A stretch of 64,000 nucleotides of DNA from the NCBI GenBank assembly GCA_002786025.1, contig NHNW01000058.1, positions 331,979 to 395,978 on the forward strand. Reading direction: 5' to 3'. Positions 44,761 through 57,549 of the stretch are shown here, in pieces. The notes under the pieces are model-generated. The model was given only the letters and a program-made list of their open reading frames with translations, was not told where the DNA came from and did not search any database. Each line of letters begins with the position of its first letter. Within the stretch, counting starts at the first letter, position 1. The stretch is from Zasmidium citrigriseum (lineage: Eukaryota; Ascomycota; Dothideomycetes; Mycosphaerellales; Mycosphaerellaceae). A program made the position numbers and the translations under genes.

Positions 44761-47329
44761 ATGCTAGCTCCGGACTCCGATATCAGTACCTCGGAGCAAG
44801 TGCAATCGAACCAGCCTGAAGATGTGCCTCAGTCTGCGGCTGGGTCCCTGGGAGTCTCGACTTCCGCTGTCGACGTGGCCCTTCCTGCTTCGGCTTCGAG
44901 TTCACTGTTTGCACTGGCACAGTACGGCGTTCAGCGGCCAGAGTGGCATGGGAGTCGTTCTCGAGAGAACCTGGTCTCTTTGCCGGCATCACGGCAAAGT
45001 TCCTTGAGATCGTCGGATACTAGTGAGGTTATCCCCTTTGCCAGGTTGACGCCGAATTCGTTGGAGCAACTCGAGAACAAAAATGCCGCCTGCTCAACAA
45101 ATCGCATCGCGAACGTGGAGCCTGGCAATGTGCCTCCTTCCCCGTCATCGTCAAATACCGGTCCGCGCCTGCATACAGCAAAGGATCACCCAATTCCGAA
45201 CAATATCCTCGGAGGCTCAACGGCGTACTTGGATCGTATCAGGCCACTGATTGAGTGCATGCCTCACTTGTCTCCTTTGCAGTGGACAAATGAACACTGC
45301 CGCAATGGACTCGCTGGCGCAGTATCTGTTTTGGATTTTCGCGAGTCGCTCGCGTCTCCCGAAGTGCACATTGCAAAGGAATTCAATGATGAGTGGAGGC
45401 TGCCAAATATTCAAACGCTCTTTTGGAGTCCCGCAAGAGACATCACATCTAGACTCATCATCGTTGAGGATCTCTCACCTGGCCTCATAGAACACCTGGG
45501 TTCATTCTTTCACATCGATCCCGAAGCCTTTGCGATGCAGTTGATGGACTCAAATTACCTTCAATACCATGGTCAAGCCGAGCAGGAAATGGCGTGGAAC
45601 ACTACTGGGATGCGCAAGTCATACGCCTCGATTCGGTGGCATCGGCCTGTGGAAGTGAATTCCAAAGTGGCGAGTTGGCTTAGGTATCCACGTTCAGAGC
45701 AACGGCTACTTGCGGTGTCTTGCCACGAGAATGATGAGGAGGAAGATGACACTGATGGCTGGCCAAACTGGTCCGTAATCCAATCAGGATACGAGAGAAG
45801 GGACCTGGCCTCAGTGTCGACGTGGAAGAAGATCAGTCACAAAGTAAAGGTCAGAGTCAACATCTTCAGAAGAAGATGGATGCTCTACACAAAAGCCGCC
45901 GATGCCCTTCAAGAGAGTGTTCCGTGCGCGTGGGAGGAAAGAGCAACGATCTTCAAGGCCCACGCTGCTGACGTCTCTACCAGTAAGGATCCAGTTGAGA
46001 CAACCATATTTCTCACTGACCTCGATCACAGCAATACTCTTGGTCGACCCCATACCCATTATCAGAGATGTTGAGACTGTAGAGGTAGGATCGAGGGCGG
46101 ACGTCGCTGGCGCCCATGCCAATGCTGCACCGAGGATAGAGGAGAGTTTCGATGATGTTGATGTGTTTCTTGCGTCCAACACTCGAGTCCCTATCAGACT
46201 GCCCGCGAATAAGTTGGATATTTCCGATGACATGATAGGAAAGCTTAAAGCCGCGTCGGTGGCTATAAGCACAGGCAGCGCGATCAGGCAATCAGTTTCG
46301 GATTCTAACGAGCAATTGGACCCTATCATTGCCTTGCTGGAAGTAGTGAGGCTGGATGCGATGGAACTTTTCGACAGACTGGAGATTTGTCTGAGACAGA
46401 TCAACGAGGACTCCATGGATGATTATCTTATGACCAGGAAACTTGCACACTGGCGCCAACTCCTTAGCGAATTCGAATCCAAGATCACGGAGAACAACAA
46501 AAGCTTACACGAATTTGTCGACTTTACATTCCCCACTTCCAAGTCTCGCCCCGTGCGAGTGAAGGCAATCGTGAGGGAACTGGATGCACGTGCGCAAAGG
46601 TTCGCTCTACGCATCGAGAAGGCATACGCTGCTCTAAGAGCAGAGATTGGTATCTATGAAAGTCGACGCAGTATCGCCGAGGCCGAGACAGTGACCAAGC
46701 TGACAGAGCTGGCTTTTGTCTTCATCCCGCTAACGTTCTGTTGCGGGCTCTTCAGCATGCAGGTCAATGAGCTACAGAACGGCGTGCCTCTACGCACTTT
46801 CGTCATCACCGCCCTGGTTGTCTTTGTCATTTGCTACGGAACCCGGATCATCTTGCGAAGCGCCATCGTTGCAGAGAGCGTTGAGAGTGCCCGTGAAACT
46901 CTATGGGCGGCTGGGAGAATGAGGCCTGGAAGTCAAATTCCGACTCGACAACTCATATGGCTGACATTCAAGGAAGCATGGCGGCGTGGTGGTTCCATCA
47001 CCTTGACCTACATGGTCTTCCTTGCAGTGTTCTCCCTCACGGCAGTTCCTGTCGCCTTTCTATGGACGTCGTCTCACCTGGACCGTAGTCTGAACGCCAT
47101 ACTCATGCTTTTGCTGGTTCCGATCGGTCTCGCTGTTGCCTGGAACTGCGCTACTGGGTACGCCGAATCCCAAGGCCATCTGCTCGATCGGGTGCCCTTG
47201 TCTCAGAGGATAGCCCTCGGGGCAGCATCATGGGTGCTGAAAGTCTTTTACTCCCCAAGGACGAGACGAGCGACGTCGTCCTCGCCAACCTTGTCTTCCC
47301 AAGGGAACGACGAATACAGCGACGTTTGA
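44761..47329 (+). CDS. CorA-like divalent cation transporter, fungal type with extra C-terminal helices
   Basis: Exon 1 is 44761-45982 and exon 2 is 46032-47329, with a 49-bp phase-1 intron (GTAAGG donor, CTGAC branch, ATCACAG acceptor). They total 2520 nt and 839 aa. The preceding open frame starts at TTG, so ATG 44761 is used. A disordered N-terminus is followed by a soluble domain with RLIIVEDLSPGLIEHLGSFF and FHIDPEAFAMQL. The long helix before the membrane (RIEKAYAALRAEIGIYESRRS) leads into helices at about 632-650 and 662-682. The CorA GMN signature position reads SMQ, as often in fungal relatives, so Mg2+ selectivity is unsure. Two more helices lie near 729-751 and 761-780. It converges with Fig1, with 19 bp between the stop codons. 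Confidence 0.82.
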
Positions 47330-47348
47330 GATGGTGCACGCCGGCATC

Positions 47349-48265
47349 CTAATCCGTCAGTCTATCGAGAATGCGCATAGAGAGATACATTATCAATAAC
47401 CCAAGGAACGGAAGTAATGAAAGCCCAAACGTCAACCAGACTAGAGCCGTTGCCGCACCACCGATACTGCCATCAAGTCCATCATGCGTTGTCGCTTGAG
47501 CGACCGACAGAGTTGCGGCAGCCGCGACGTGTTGCCATAAGGCGGATACCAGCAGAAACGCCGACGACAGCCCAGACGCTATAATCAGCACCACGACCTT
47601 GGTCGGATGCGGAAACGCTTTGATGTCGATGACGGATCCTGTCTCGGCATCAGATGTCTCCTCCCACCTTGGGAATGTCGCCAGAACGGCCCAGCACAAA
47701 GCTCCGAGTGCCAGGGCGCCGATGCTTGAACTGTAAGCAACACTGGTTCAGTGGGGAGGCTTGCGGATCAGTGTACTTACATCAAGCCTGGAAACATCAC
47801 ATCATTCTTGAAGTGTGAGGCCAATTCCACGGCACCCAGCGAGTCGTTGCGCCCAACGGTCATGACTGCTCGCAAGGCGAACGTGTCCCCGCCACATGTC
47901 CAATCCCCTTGGACATCTTCCTGCACACATATTACGAAGTATCCAGTCCTCACAGTGATCGGAGAGCTCTCAGCTGCGTATGATAACGAAAGAATATAGA
48001 TGCTTTCCAAACTGGTCTTGTGCGGATTGCATCCTGCCAGCAAGACGGCTGTAAGGCTTCGTCAGCACAGTTCTATGTCTGCCTCCCGCTGCTAATAGGG
48101 GATGACAGACCTCCGACAATGCACACGACCGTCAGCATCATCATGAGGACATGGTGAAAGTCGAAGAGGTCACCTGCGTGACTGGTCAGTCTCCGAGACG
48201 AGGGCAAGTTCAGCGATTCTACCAGCGATCCGCCGCACGGGGACTGTGAAGCGGAAATTGGGCAT
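47349..48265 (-). CDS. FIG1: Fig1-family calcium-influx / membrane-fusion regulator
   Basis: Four exons: 48223-48265, 48111-48173, 47781-48048 and 47349-47730; introns 49, 62 and 50 bp. They total 756 nt and 251 aa. A short basic N-terminus (MPNFRFTVPVRRI) leads to helix 1 at about 23-42 ending LLAGC. The extracellular loop has SIYILSLSYAAE, VRTGYFVICV and WTCGGD, the Fig1 signature. Three further helices follow (starting at about 126, 170 and 218), giving a claudin-like four-helix protein. In yeast and filamentous fungi Fig1 supports low-affinity calcium uptake and cell fusion during mating. Its start codon lies about 215 bp from the RIP-mutated block, so its promoter may be short or partly transposon-derived. 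Confidence 0.85.
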
Positions 48266-48559
48266 CTCGGGCCACTGCTGCTGTCGTCCGCGCTCAAAAG
48301 TCCGAGTATGGTTTCTGGACATTCTTCGTTCCAGGTGGGAAGTCGGAGCTGAACCTCGCCAAGTGCATCCCTGCTGCTACTGTGTCGGCGGTAACGGTTG
48401 ATTGCCAAGCCTCCGGGGTCGGTGGAGAAGGTTTGCACCAAATTTAGCGGTGAGCGACCTCCTTCTATCCTATTATTTCAATCCACCCTTGTTATCGCTG
48501 CACTAGTCTATAGTAAAGCTAAAGTTGTTGCTAGAAATTACTAGTATAGCTACTTCTAA

Positions 48560-49660
48560 GGTATTATTATCGTTTCTACGCTCCTTCTACGATACTAGGC
48601 TAATATCTAGACTATATAACTAACTAAGTCTACTCTTATCTTTATAAGAGCTCTAAGAGCGTACCTAAGATCGCTATAATTACTAGAGTATCTAAGAGTA
48701 TAATAAGGCGATAGTATATATACTAGGACCTCTTTAGCTAGCTATATTATCTAGAACTAGTAAAGAGAGGCCGTTATAGAGCGATAACTTCTAATTAGGT
48801 GTAGTAGTTAATTAAGTATCTTATCGGCCGCCCTAACGCCTATCTTAACGAAATCTAGTAAGCTCTTTACGATAAGTTCGAAGTTAATATCTTAGTACGC
48901 TCGATTTAGACGATATTAAATCGTAAAGGCTAGTCGAGGAAGGCGTATTAGAAGGTCGCGAAGGAAAGGAACCTATTATTAAGAGGTATCTAGTAGACGA
49001 AGGCGTAGCGGTTCGACGTTAATAGGCTTATCTTCCTTAACGAGACGGCTTTAAATAAGAAGACTAGGTATCGTAAATATAGGTAGGTACCGCTAGGGGT
49101 CGATTATTACGATTTCTAGCCTACTACTCGTTAGTTAAGATAGTCGGTATTACTAGTACTTACAATTAATAGATATCTACTATATATAATAGGCGTCTAA
49201 GGTACCGTCGATTAGAAGCTCTTTAACTAGTAGGTAGGCGAGAAACTACTACTAGCGATCGAGGAGATATACGGCGGTTAATCGATAATTATTATAATAG
49301 ATAATACGTCTATCTATTATAGTATCGAGCTACGTAAGATAATTAAGGCGGCTAGCTATAAGATTAAGTACTTACTACTATATTCGCCTAATCTTAACCC
49401 TATCGAGTAGACCTTTAATATACTAAAGAAGTAGATAAAGCGATAGTCGTACGACTAGCTCCTATAGTTTAGATCCTTCCGCGAGTTCTTAATATATAGC
49501 CTTTATTAATAGGTAGGCTAGAATATACGTAGTTTATTTAAGAATAGTAGCTATAACGTCGATAAGGAAGAAGTCTACTAGAGTAGTAACGAGCTTATAG
49601 ACGGCTTAGAGTAGCTATAAGTTATAGACAAGGATTAACGGTTCTTACGCTATAACTACG
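48560..49660 (+). pseudogene. RIP-degraded Tc1/mariner-type transposase
   Basis: Plus strand. The DDE core can be read: FLNETALNKKTRYR near 49031 (first acidic position changed to Asn), IIIIDNTSIYYS near 49290-49320, and LLYSPNLNPIE then TFNILKK near 49375-49430, the usual HSP-D-NPIE layout of Tc1/mariner. Many in-frame TAG and TAA codons. Inverted repeats could not be located by eye. Confidence 0.75.
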
Positions 49661-52600
49661 TATTACTTCTTACTTAAATTTAAGAACTCGTCTCTTAGCT
49701 ATCTTAACTTATTATAGTTTTAATCCTATAGTAAAATATAAAGGTTCTATTACGTTATACGACCTTAAAGTTATTATTAACTTACGCTTATCCTAGCTTA
49801 CTAGCGCTAGGACTACTCGTACCTACGCTTAGCGAAGAAGTTAAGGACTACTTTAAGCTTAATAGATCGAAAGAAATTTATAACGTAATAACGCCTTACA
49901 ATTTTAATTAAATATTATAGGTGTCGAATCTTTATATATATATAAGACTCCTTTAAGTAGTATTATAATAATATAATAAGGTTATATAGTTATTAAAGGG
50001 TGTTAAAGTTAACCTCTAATTAAGTACTACCCGCTTAACGCTCGCTAAGGTAGCGCTTAATCGAAATCTATATATGTATACGTAAACCGTCGCTAACCTC
50101 GAAGGTAATACGCTAATCGTCTCTTATTATACCTCTAAGCGCTATTAGATTATACCTCTCTCTTTTAACGACCTCTTAAATACCTACTAGTACCTCTAGA
50201 TCGTCCTCGAACCCCTACTAGTACTACTAGTAGTACTAGTCGAAGAACTACTTTACTAACGAGCGCGGCGGCGTATTAGGTACCTTAATCCTTTCTAGCG
50301 GCCTATACTTATTCTCTTTATTATCGAATATCCGTCGAGCTTTATCTATACTAAAGAATACCTAAACTAGAGCTATTAGAGGCTAACGGCGACTTAGAGT
50401 CGTAGTAATAGATAGAGCGGTAGTCTATCGAGTCGACGAGCGATCCTTTACGTTACGGAGCTTATTAAATATTACTAGGCTCGGTTCTTTAATAGTAAGA
50501 GCGTTATTACGGATACTAATCGACTAGAGGCGTAGTCCTTCGATAGTAAGAGGTATATAGTTATTAGGAACGTTTAGAGCTACCTAGAAGTACGCCTTAC
50601 TTTTATTAAGATAACTACTAAGCGTATATATCTAGCGCGTTCGTAAGGCGGCGACGTAGTTACTAATACTCTCTTCTTTAGCGATAAATAGTAGAGCGTT
50701 AGTAAGCTAACGCTAAGTAGTAGTAGCTCGTCTATTACTAGTACGCCCTTAAGAAGTAGTCGACGAAGAAGTAGCCGTCGTCGTTATAGTAGCTACTACT
50801 ATAGGTACCGTATAGAAATCGAGATTAATTCGAAGGGTCGTCTTACTATAGGCGTATACCTACCTTATAGCTTATAGTAGCCTATAAGATAGATATATAC
50901 AATTATATTACGAGTTTAATACACCTTCGGTACCTAGTAAATAGTAGCTAAGAGTAGAGTTCGACTATAATTTTTTCGTTTATTATTATATAAACGATAC
51001 TAGGGATTTAATACGAGTCTAGGTAAGGCTATCGACGTAGGTTCTACTCGACCCGAAAGCGTACTATACGACCTCCGTACTACCCTCTACTACTAGTAGT
51101 ACTCTATAAGGCGCTAACCTAACCTATTCTCTAACTAGCGAAGGTCCTTTAGATACGAGCGCGTCGATATCCGTCTACCGCCCCCTTACTTACTCCTCCT
51201 AGCGGACCTTAGTACCGAGTCCCGTAACTTTAGTTATATTAACGCTTAGCGCGACTTCCTTCCTTCCTCCTTCCGTCTAGACTTCGATATCCTACCTTCC
51301 CTTAATACTCTCTCTTAATAACCTACCCTTTATCTTCTATAATAACTCTCGGCGTTTATAGTACGTAGCGTTATAGTTTATAGCCGTATACGCTAATTCG
51401 CCCTCTACTTAGTAATTTCAAGCCGCTAGTTCGCTTATTAATCTATATAAGCTAGTAGTACTACTCTTACCTTACCTAAACTTAACTTCGTAACCCTTAA
51501 TAGTTTTACCTACTACTTATACTAGTACGTTAATAGACTATCGAGTACGAGTAGCTTATAGGCCTACTCGTACACTTCGACGTAGCTAAGCTAGACTATC
51601 TAAGTTAATATATACGTAACGATTCGAGGCTAGTACTAGAGCTTCTAGGTATAGAAGAGTAGAAGCGCTTCCTTTATCTTTATACGGAACCCCTACTTCG
51701 ATATTACTAGTATCCTAAGAACTAAAAGACCGACTAAACCTAAATCTTTAGCTAGAGTCTCGAGTAACGAGTAAAGGCTCTTTTAAAGTAGTATAGTCCC
51801 TTACTAACTTAGTATTAGTAGTAACGTACTCGATTAAGGAGTATAGCTCCGACTACTCGAGCGAAGAGTATAGCTCTAGACGCGAGCTTATTAAATCCGC
51901 TATATAAGGCTTAGCTTAAAGTTAATCTATAGATCGGATTTCTAACCGAGTAGCTTCTTCGATCGAAGGAACCTATTATAGTAGCCTACTTCCTAGATAA
52001 CCTTATATTAAGCTAGATTACGTATCCCGCGTTTAGGAGGTTTATCTAATTCGACTATTACCGTAACGCTAGTAAGCCGGTTAACTTCTCTAAGAGTACG
52101 AGTAGTAAAGAATCTAACGATTTAGATATTCGCCTATTAATCGAATATCCTCTAAGCGTACTAAAGTCTAGACGTTTCTACCTATACCCTCTAAAGTTAG
52201 CCCTTCCCTTTAAACTAGCGTCCTCTATACGAGATAGGTAGCTCTAAGACTTTACTAGACTTATCGATAAGTACGTCGATTAAGCTATAGCTAATAATAA
52301 CGTAGCTTAGGCTAGCGGTAGTTAACGTACTAGTAGAAATAAGACTAGTAGATAAACGCCTATAGCCGTAGGTATAGGTACGAGAATACCTAGTATATTC
52401 GCCGATACTATACGAGAGGAAGACACTTATTAGCTAGGCTTTACTAAGGAGTAGCTCGCTTACCTACGGAAGATCTAGTAGGACTCCTACTAGACTAGCC
52501 TTTAGTAGCGTAGGGACTCTCTACGTTAGGAGAATCTACCTCTCCTTAGCTAGTAGAACCTACCTAGTTAGAATCTACCTAGCTAGAATCTACCTCTAAG

Positions 52601-52780
52601 ATAAAATACCTTACTACTACTATAGTAGAATAACGCCGCGAATATTAACGCGCTTAGGATATAGATAAATAGGCTCGAAGAAATAATAAGGTAATAAGCT
52701 AGTAACTAGAATACTACTAGCTTCCCTTCTTAAAACTTCTAACTAATACCGCCCTTTAGCTATCGACCTACCCCTCCGTA
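49661..52780. other. RIP-mutated stretch, possible LTR near 49915
   Basis: No protein domain recognised. A TGTCGAATC start followed by a TATATATATATAAG box at 49920-49950 looks like an LTR promoter, but I could not find its partner copy. The 51700-52780 part reads as low-complexity coding and may be the N-terminal region of the gypsy gag. Confidence 0.35.
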
Positions 52781-52789
52781 CTAATAGGA

Positions 52790-54290
52790 TCTAACGTAGG
52801 CCTTAGTACCCGCTATAAACGCTAATCCGCCTAAGTTAAGGTTTAATCCTAAGTATATAGGCTATTTCGACCTAGATACGAAAGTTACTAGTACCTAGGG
52901 ACTTATCGGAGGTAGACCTACCTATAGAGATATCGGCGCCTTTATTAACTATATTAAAGCAATACTAGCTTAATTCGACTATCGCGAATTGCGTCTCGGA
53001 CTATCTCTCTATCTTTAAGGTCGAGCTTCTAGATAGTTTAATAATATATTAAGTAACGAACTACGAGAGTAGATCGTTAAAGGCGAGCGCGTCGATAGAT
53101 AGGCTTCTAAGCTAGATTCTACCTTTAAGCCCTCTATTACTAACGCCTAGACTAAGCTAGACTAGACGTAGTAGAATAAGGTATATATTAAGAATAGCTT
53201 CGTACTATCTAACTACGTCTATACCGTAATAGATATCTTACGACGTAGTAGTAAGGAGAGCTAGTATAGATAGTTATACGACGCTTAGCTCTATATTTAC
53301 TACTAACTATAAGGCGCCGTACGAGCCCCGAACGAATATACTACTATCGAAGAATTTATCCGTACGATAGATAAGTAGATAGTAACTTAGCGTTAGTAAG
53401 ACTAGGCCTACCTAGAGTAATAGCTAAAGCCTAACTAATTCTATATTATAGGTACGTAACCCTTATATAGAGCGACAAACTTAGGCCCTAGTAGGTATAT
53501 CGACGTACTTCTACCGTCGATTCGTAGTAACTTAAGTAACGCTCCGTAGTACTTTACGTAACCCCCGTAATAGCGAAATAACTTCTAGTAGAATCGTAGT
53601 AGTAGGAACCGCGGTAATCGTAGTAGCTTCTTTAGCCCTAAGAATTCCTACTCGAATAACCGTCCCTAGTATAATAATAGTAGATAGCCTAATAGCGGCG
53701 GATAGTTTAATAACTATAAATAACCGTAAAAAGGCCTAGGGAACTAAGCCTAACTCCTAGCTCCTCCTTAGTAACTTACGATTATAGATAGTAAAGAGTA
53801 ACGAAGCGGCGGAAACTTCCTACGTTAAGGTTAGTAAGGCTACTAAAGCTAGTAGATAGTAATATTATATAATTAAGACGGAGAAGCGGTTACCTTTTTC
53901 GCTAAGGATTAGCTAGAGGTAGAATCTCTATAGACTCCTTCTAATTAGGAAGCCGAGGAAGAAGATAATAACTTCTAGGATTCTAACTAATATTAAGTCT
54001 ATAGTTTCGGCTACTACTATAAGCCTAATAATAGAGGAGGCGGCTACTCGTAAGATAAGTAAGAAGTCCTTAATAATACCGAGTAGGATTTTTATAACGC
54101 CCCTAAGATATTAGATATATAGGTAGAGCGCCTAGTAACTAAGGCCGATCTTATTATATCTAGCCCGCCGTAGAGGACTATTAAGTATACTAAGTACCGA
54201 TATAAGTTTAAGTCTAGTAATAAGTTATATAAGCACCTTCGTAATAACCCGGATTATAATAAGCGTAGCCGTAAGTCGTAATAAGAGGAC
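52790..54290 (+). pseudogene. Decayed gypsy gag with C2H2-like finger
   Basis: Readable gag blocks near 52840-53000: FNPKYIGYFDLDTKV, then YRDIGAFINYIKA and LRLGLSLYL, matching chromovirus gags that begin F.P..IGYFDPD. Near 54190-54275 a finger-like segment (YKFKSSNKLYKHLRN) remains, with its Cys positions changed to Tyr. Confidence 0.7.
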
Positions 54291-54639
54291 TAAGCGGTCT
54301 ACGATAGAGCTACGATTCTATCGCTTTTAGCGATAGTCGATAATAATTTACTACTAGGTGTATCGACGTACTCGATAGCGTAGAGCTCTATACCCTTAGA
54401 ACGCCTATAACTAGAGCCTCCTCCGAACGACCCCTTAGAGGAATTCGAGACTCTATTTTAGACGCTCTTTATAAATACTACTTATCTAAACCCTTTTAGT
54501 AGGCCTTACGCTCTAGAGGTTATCGATATACCTACGGAAGTTATTCCTTATACGGCCGATATACCTAAAGGAGATCTAGTATATTAGTTTAGGGCCTATA
54601 ATATCGTAGAAGCGATATATATATTCTCCCCGTATACGA

Positions 54640-57200
54640 TTCCTTATCGGATCTATCTCGATATAGGTAATAGAGTATCTATAGTAAAAGAATCCTAGCT
54701 CTATAACGTCCTCGGTAAGGACAATATTTAGACTTACGATAATCCTTTAAAGTTTACGAGTTTAGCTAGTACTACTATAAATAATAAATAGATTATACTT
54801 CTACTATATTTCCCGGCTAAGAAGCCGACTAGTAAATAGGTTCTCTCGTATATTAAATAGCCCTATAGGGTTATTAAGGATCTTTCTTACAATCTTTTAC
54901 TCGGCTTAGATATTATAGTACTAGTAGGTTTTTATATCGATTTAGTAGCTAGCTAAGTAACTATAAAGCGTAACGTAAATACGACGATAAATATCTTAAT
55001 TCGGCCGCGTTTAACGAATCGTATCTAGTAAAAGGTTAAGTCGATAACTAACGAGATTATCCTAGCTCGTTACCTTAAGCGTATTATAATCGAACTAATA
55101 AATCTTAAGGACCGCGACTATAAATTCTAGCCTACGGAGGAAAATATTACCTTCCTTCGAAAAGGTAGTAGATTCGTACTATACCTTATCGACGCGACTA
55201 CCTATACTATCGAAGTCTATAATCCTACTAACTAAAAGCTTAAGATCGGAGCCTTATAAGTTCTAGGCTCTCTTAAAGAACTTAAGATTAACGGCTACTA
55301 TCGTATCGACGCTAATACCCTTTACGTCGAACTTAGAGACCTAGTAGAAGGTCGTCGTCTAGCTCTTAAGTAGGAGTAGAAGGATCTCCTAAAGACGGTC
55401 CTTCCTAATAGTATAACTATCTATAGTATACTAGAGTAGGTAGCGGCTCTATAGAAAGTAGTAGAGAAACACCCTAACCTATAGCGTAAGTAAGCTAGTA
55501 TCGCTAAAGTCCCTAAGGAAGAGCGTATAGAAGTCCTACTCTAGGATAACTAGGAGAAGTATAAGTAAGTTACTAAAGTATATAAGCTTAGCGCTCGCGA
55601 CGCCGCCGAGGTAGATAAAGACTACGATAGGCTCTACGTAGAGGGTAAGATAGTATAAGCGGATAAACTAAGTCTACTTACCTAGCCCTACTTCGTCGTC
55701 TAGCGTACGATATATAACTAGGATAGTACGATTACGTAGAAGCTACGAGTTATAATTAATATTAGAGGCCTAAATAAGATTTCTCGTAAGGATACCTATC
55801 TACTACCTCGCTAGGACGAGATTTTCGCGAAGCTCTTTAGTAAGGCCTTTATTAGTACTATCGACGCGCGTAAGATATTCTATTAGTTTTTACTAATAAC
55901 TAAAGAGAGGTGGAAGTTCTATATTAATTCTTATCGGGGCTAGGAAGTCCTTTTAGTTACTACGATAGGATACTACGGTAGCGTTTAGTATATCTAGAGG
56001 ATAATAGAAAACTAGCTAAGGGACTTTCTCTTTACCTACGCTTATATCGACGATATTATTATCGCCTCCGATATATTCGAAGAGTATTTATCGCACCTAG
56101 ACTAAGTATTCGAACGCTTAGACGAGAGGAACCTTACGCTCTTACTAGAGAAGGCGTTTCTAGCCTTCCCCTCTATACGAGTCCTTAGTTATTAAGTATC
56201 TAGTTTAGGTATAGTAATAGACTCCGAGAAGATAGCTACGCTAAGGAATATCGTTAAGCCCGTCGACGCGGTCGATTTAGAAGCTTACCTAGTACTAACG
56301 AACTAGCTACGTAATAAGATTCCCTACTACTCGTCCCTTATAGAAGCCTTATACGCTACGAAGGTGTATATACTTAAGGAAGTTAAGGATATAAAGAAAG
56401 GTCTAGCCTATATTAAGTACCTCCGTCGTAAGATTATCTAGTAGATAAGGGAAATAGAGATAGTATAGGACGCCCTTTAGAGTTTCTAGGAACTAGATAC
56501 CTTATACTAGCTAGGATAGGCTAACTTTAAAGCCTATTACGATAAGGATAGTAAGGAAGTATAATAAGGCGGTAGAAGTTTTATATTTTATACTAACCCG
56601 AAAAGGCCGCTATATATCGACGTAGACTCTTCTAAAGAGAATAGATTTAGTATAATACTTTATTACGTCGAAGGCGACCCGGAGCCTATACTTAAACCCG
56701 AAGCTACTCTAGTTATAAGGAAGGATAATATCCTTAAAGACTTTATCGATATAACTAGCTAGTTAAAGAAGACGATATTATAGCCCTTAAATAAGATCTA
56801 AGTTATCGCGTTCGAGAGCTATTTACTTACTAGAGTAGAATTGCGATATTAGCTAACTAAACTTAAGATAGCGGGAGTACTTTAGGTAATAAAGAAATTT
56901 CGCTATCTAATCGAGGTAGCGCTAAAGACTTATATTTTTACGGACTATATAGCCGTAACTACGATCGCGAAGAAGTACTATATTACTATAACTATATTAA
57001 GCGAGAAGCTAAATACGAAGCTAATCTACGCCTCTATATACCTATTAATATTCCGAAACCTCGAGGTACTCTATTAACCTAGTCGTATCTATATTATACT
57101 AGATACGCTAAGCTAGCTAAAGATACTAAAGGATCTAGAGAAGGCTCGCGAGCTAAACGAGAGTACCCTCGAAGACATTCCTATACTATTTATTAATATA
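54640..57200 (+). pseudogene. Decayed gypsy protease, reverse transcriptase and RNase H
   Basis: Protease: YLDIGNRVSIV near 54655 (former DTG) and LLLGLDII near 54895. Reverse transcriptase: INIRGLNKISRKDTYLLPR near 55755-55810, FYINSYRG near 55920, and the catalytic box YIDDIIIAS near 56045-56070 (YxDD kept), then LEAYLVLT near 56280. RNase H: LYIDVDSSKENRF near 56610-56650. Confidence 0.78.
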
Positions 57201-57549
57201 AGGTAGTTCGTAGATAATAAGAAGCCTATTAAGGAACGTATCCTTAACCTATACGTAATAACCTTAGTTACTATATCTAATAAGTTTAAGGAACGTCTCC
57301 GCTAAGGATATAACGATTACAAACTATAGCGTCGTTTAAAGAAGGTTCTTAAGAATATTTAAAAGCGTTAGTAAGAACTTCGCGAAAAAGAAGCGAAATC
57401 TTACGACTCTTAATAAACTAACGGCCCTTAGGCGATATAAACGGAGCTATAGGCGGAGCGCGTCGATAGACTAAAGGTAGCGAAATCTAGCCGTACGGCC
57501 TTTATATCTACTCGTACTAAGGTTAATAGAGAATAGATACCTACGAGTA

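Noticed and set aside
48480..49760. Terminal inverted repeats of the Tc1/mariner remnant
   Set aside because: CTATAGTAAA occurs near both ends, but in direct and not inverted orientation. I cannot define the element ends.
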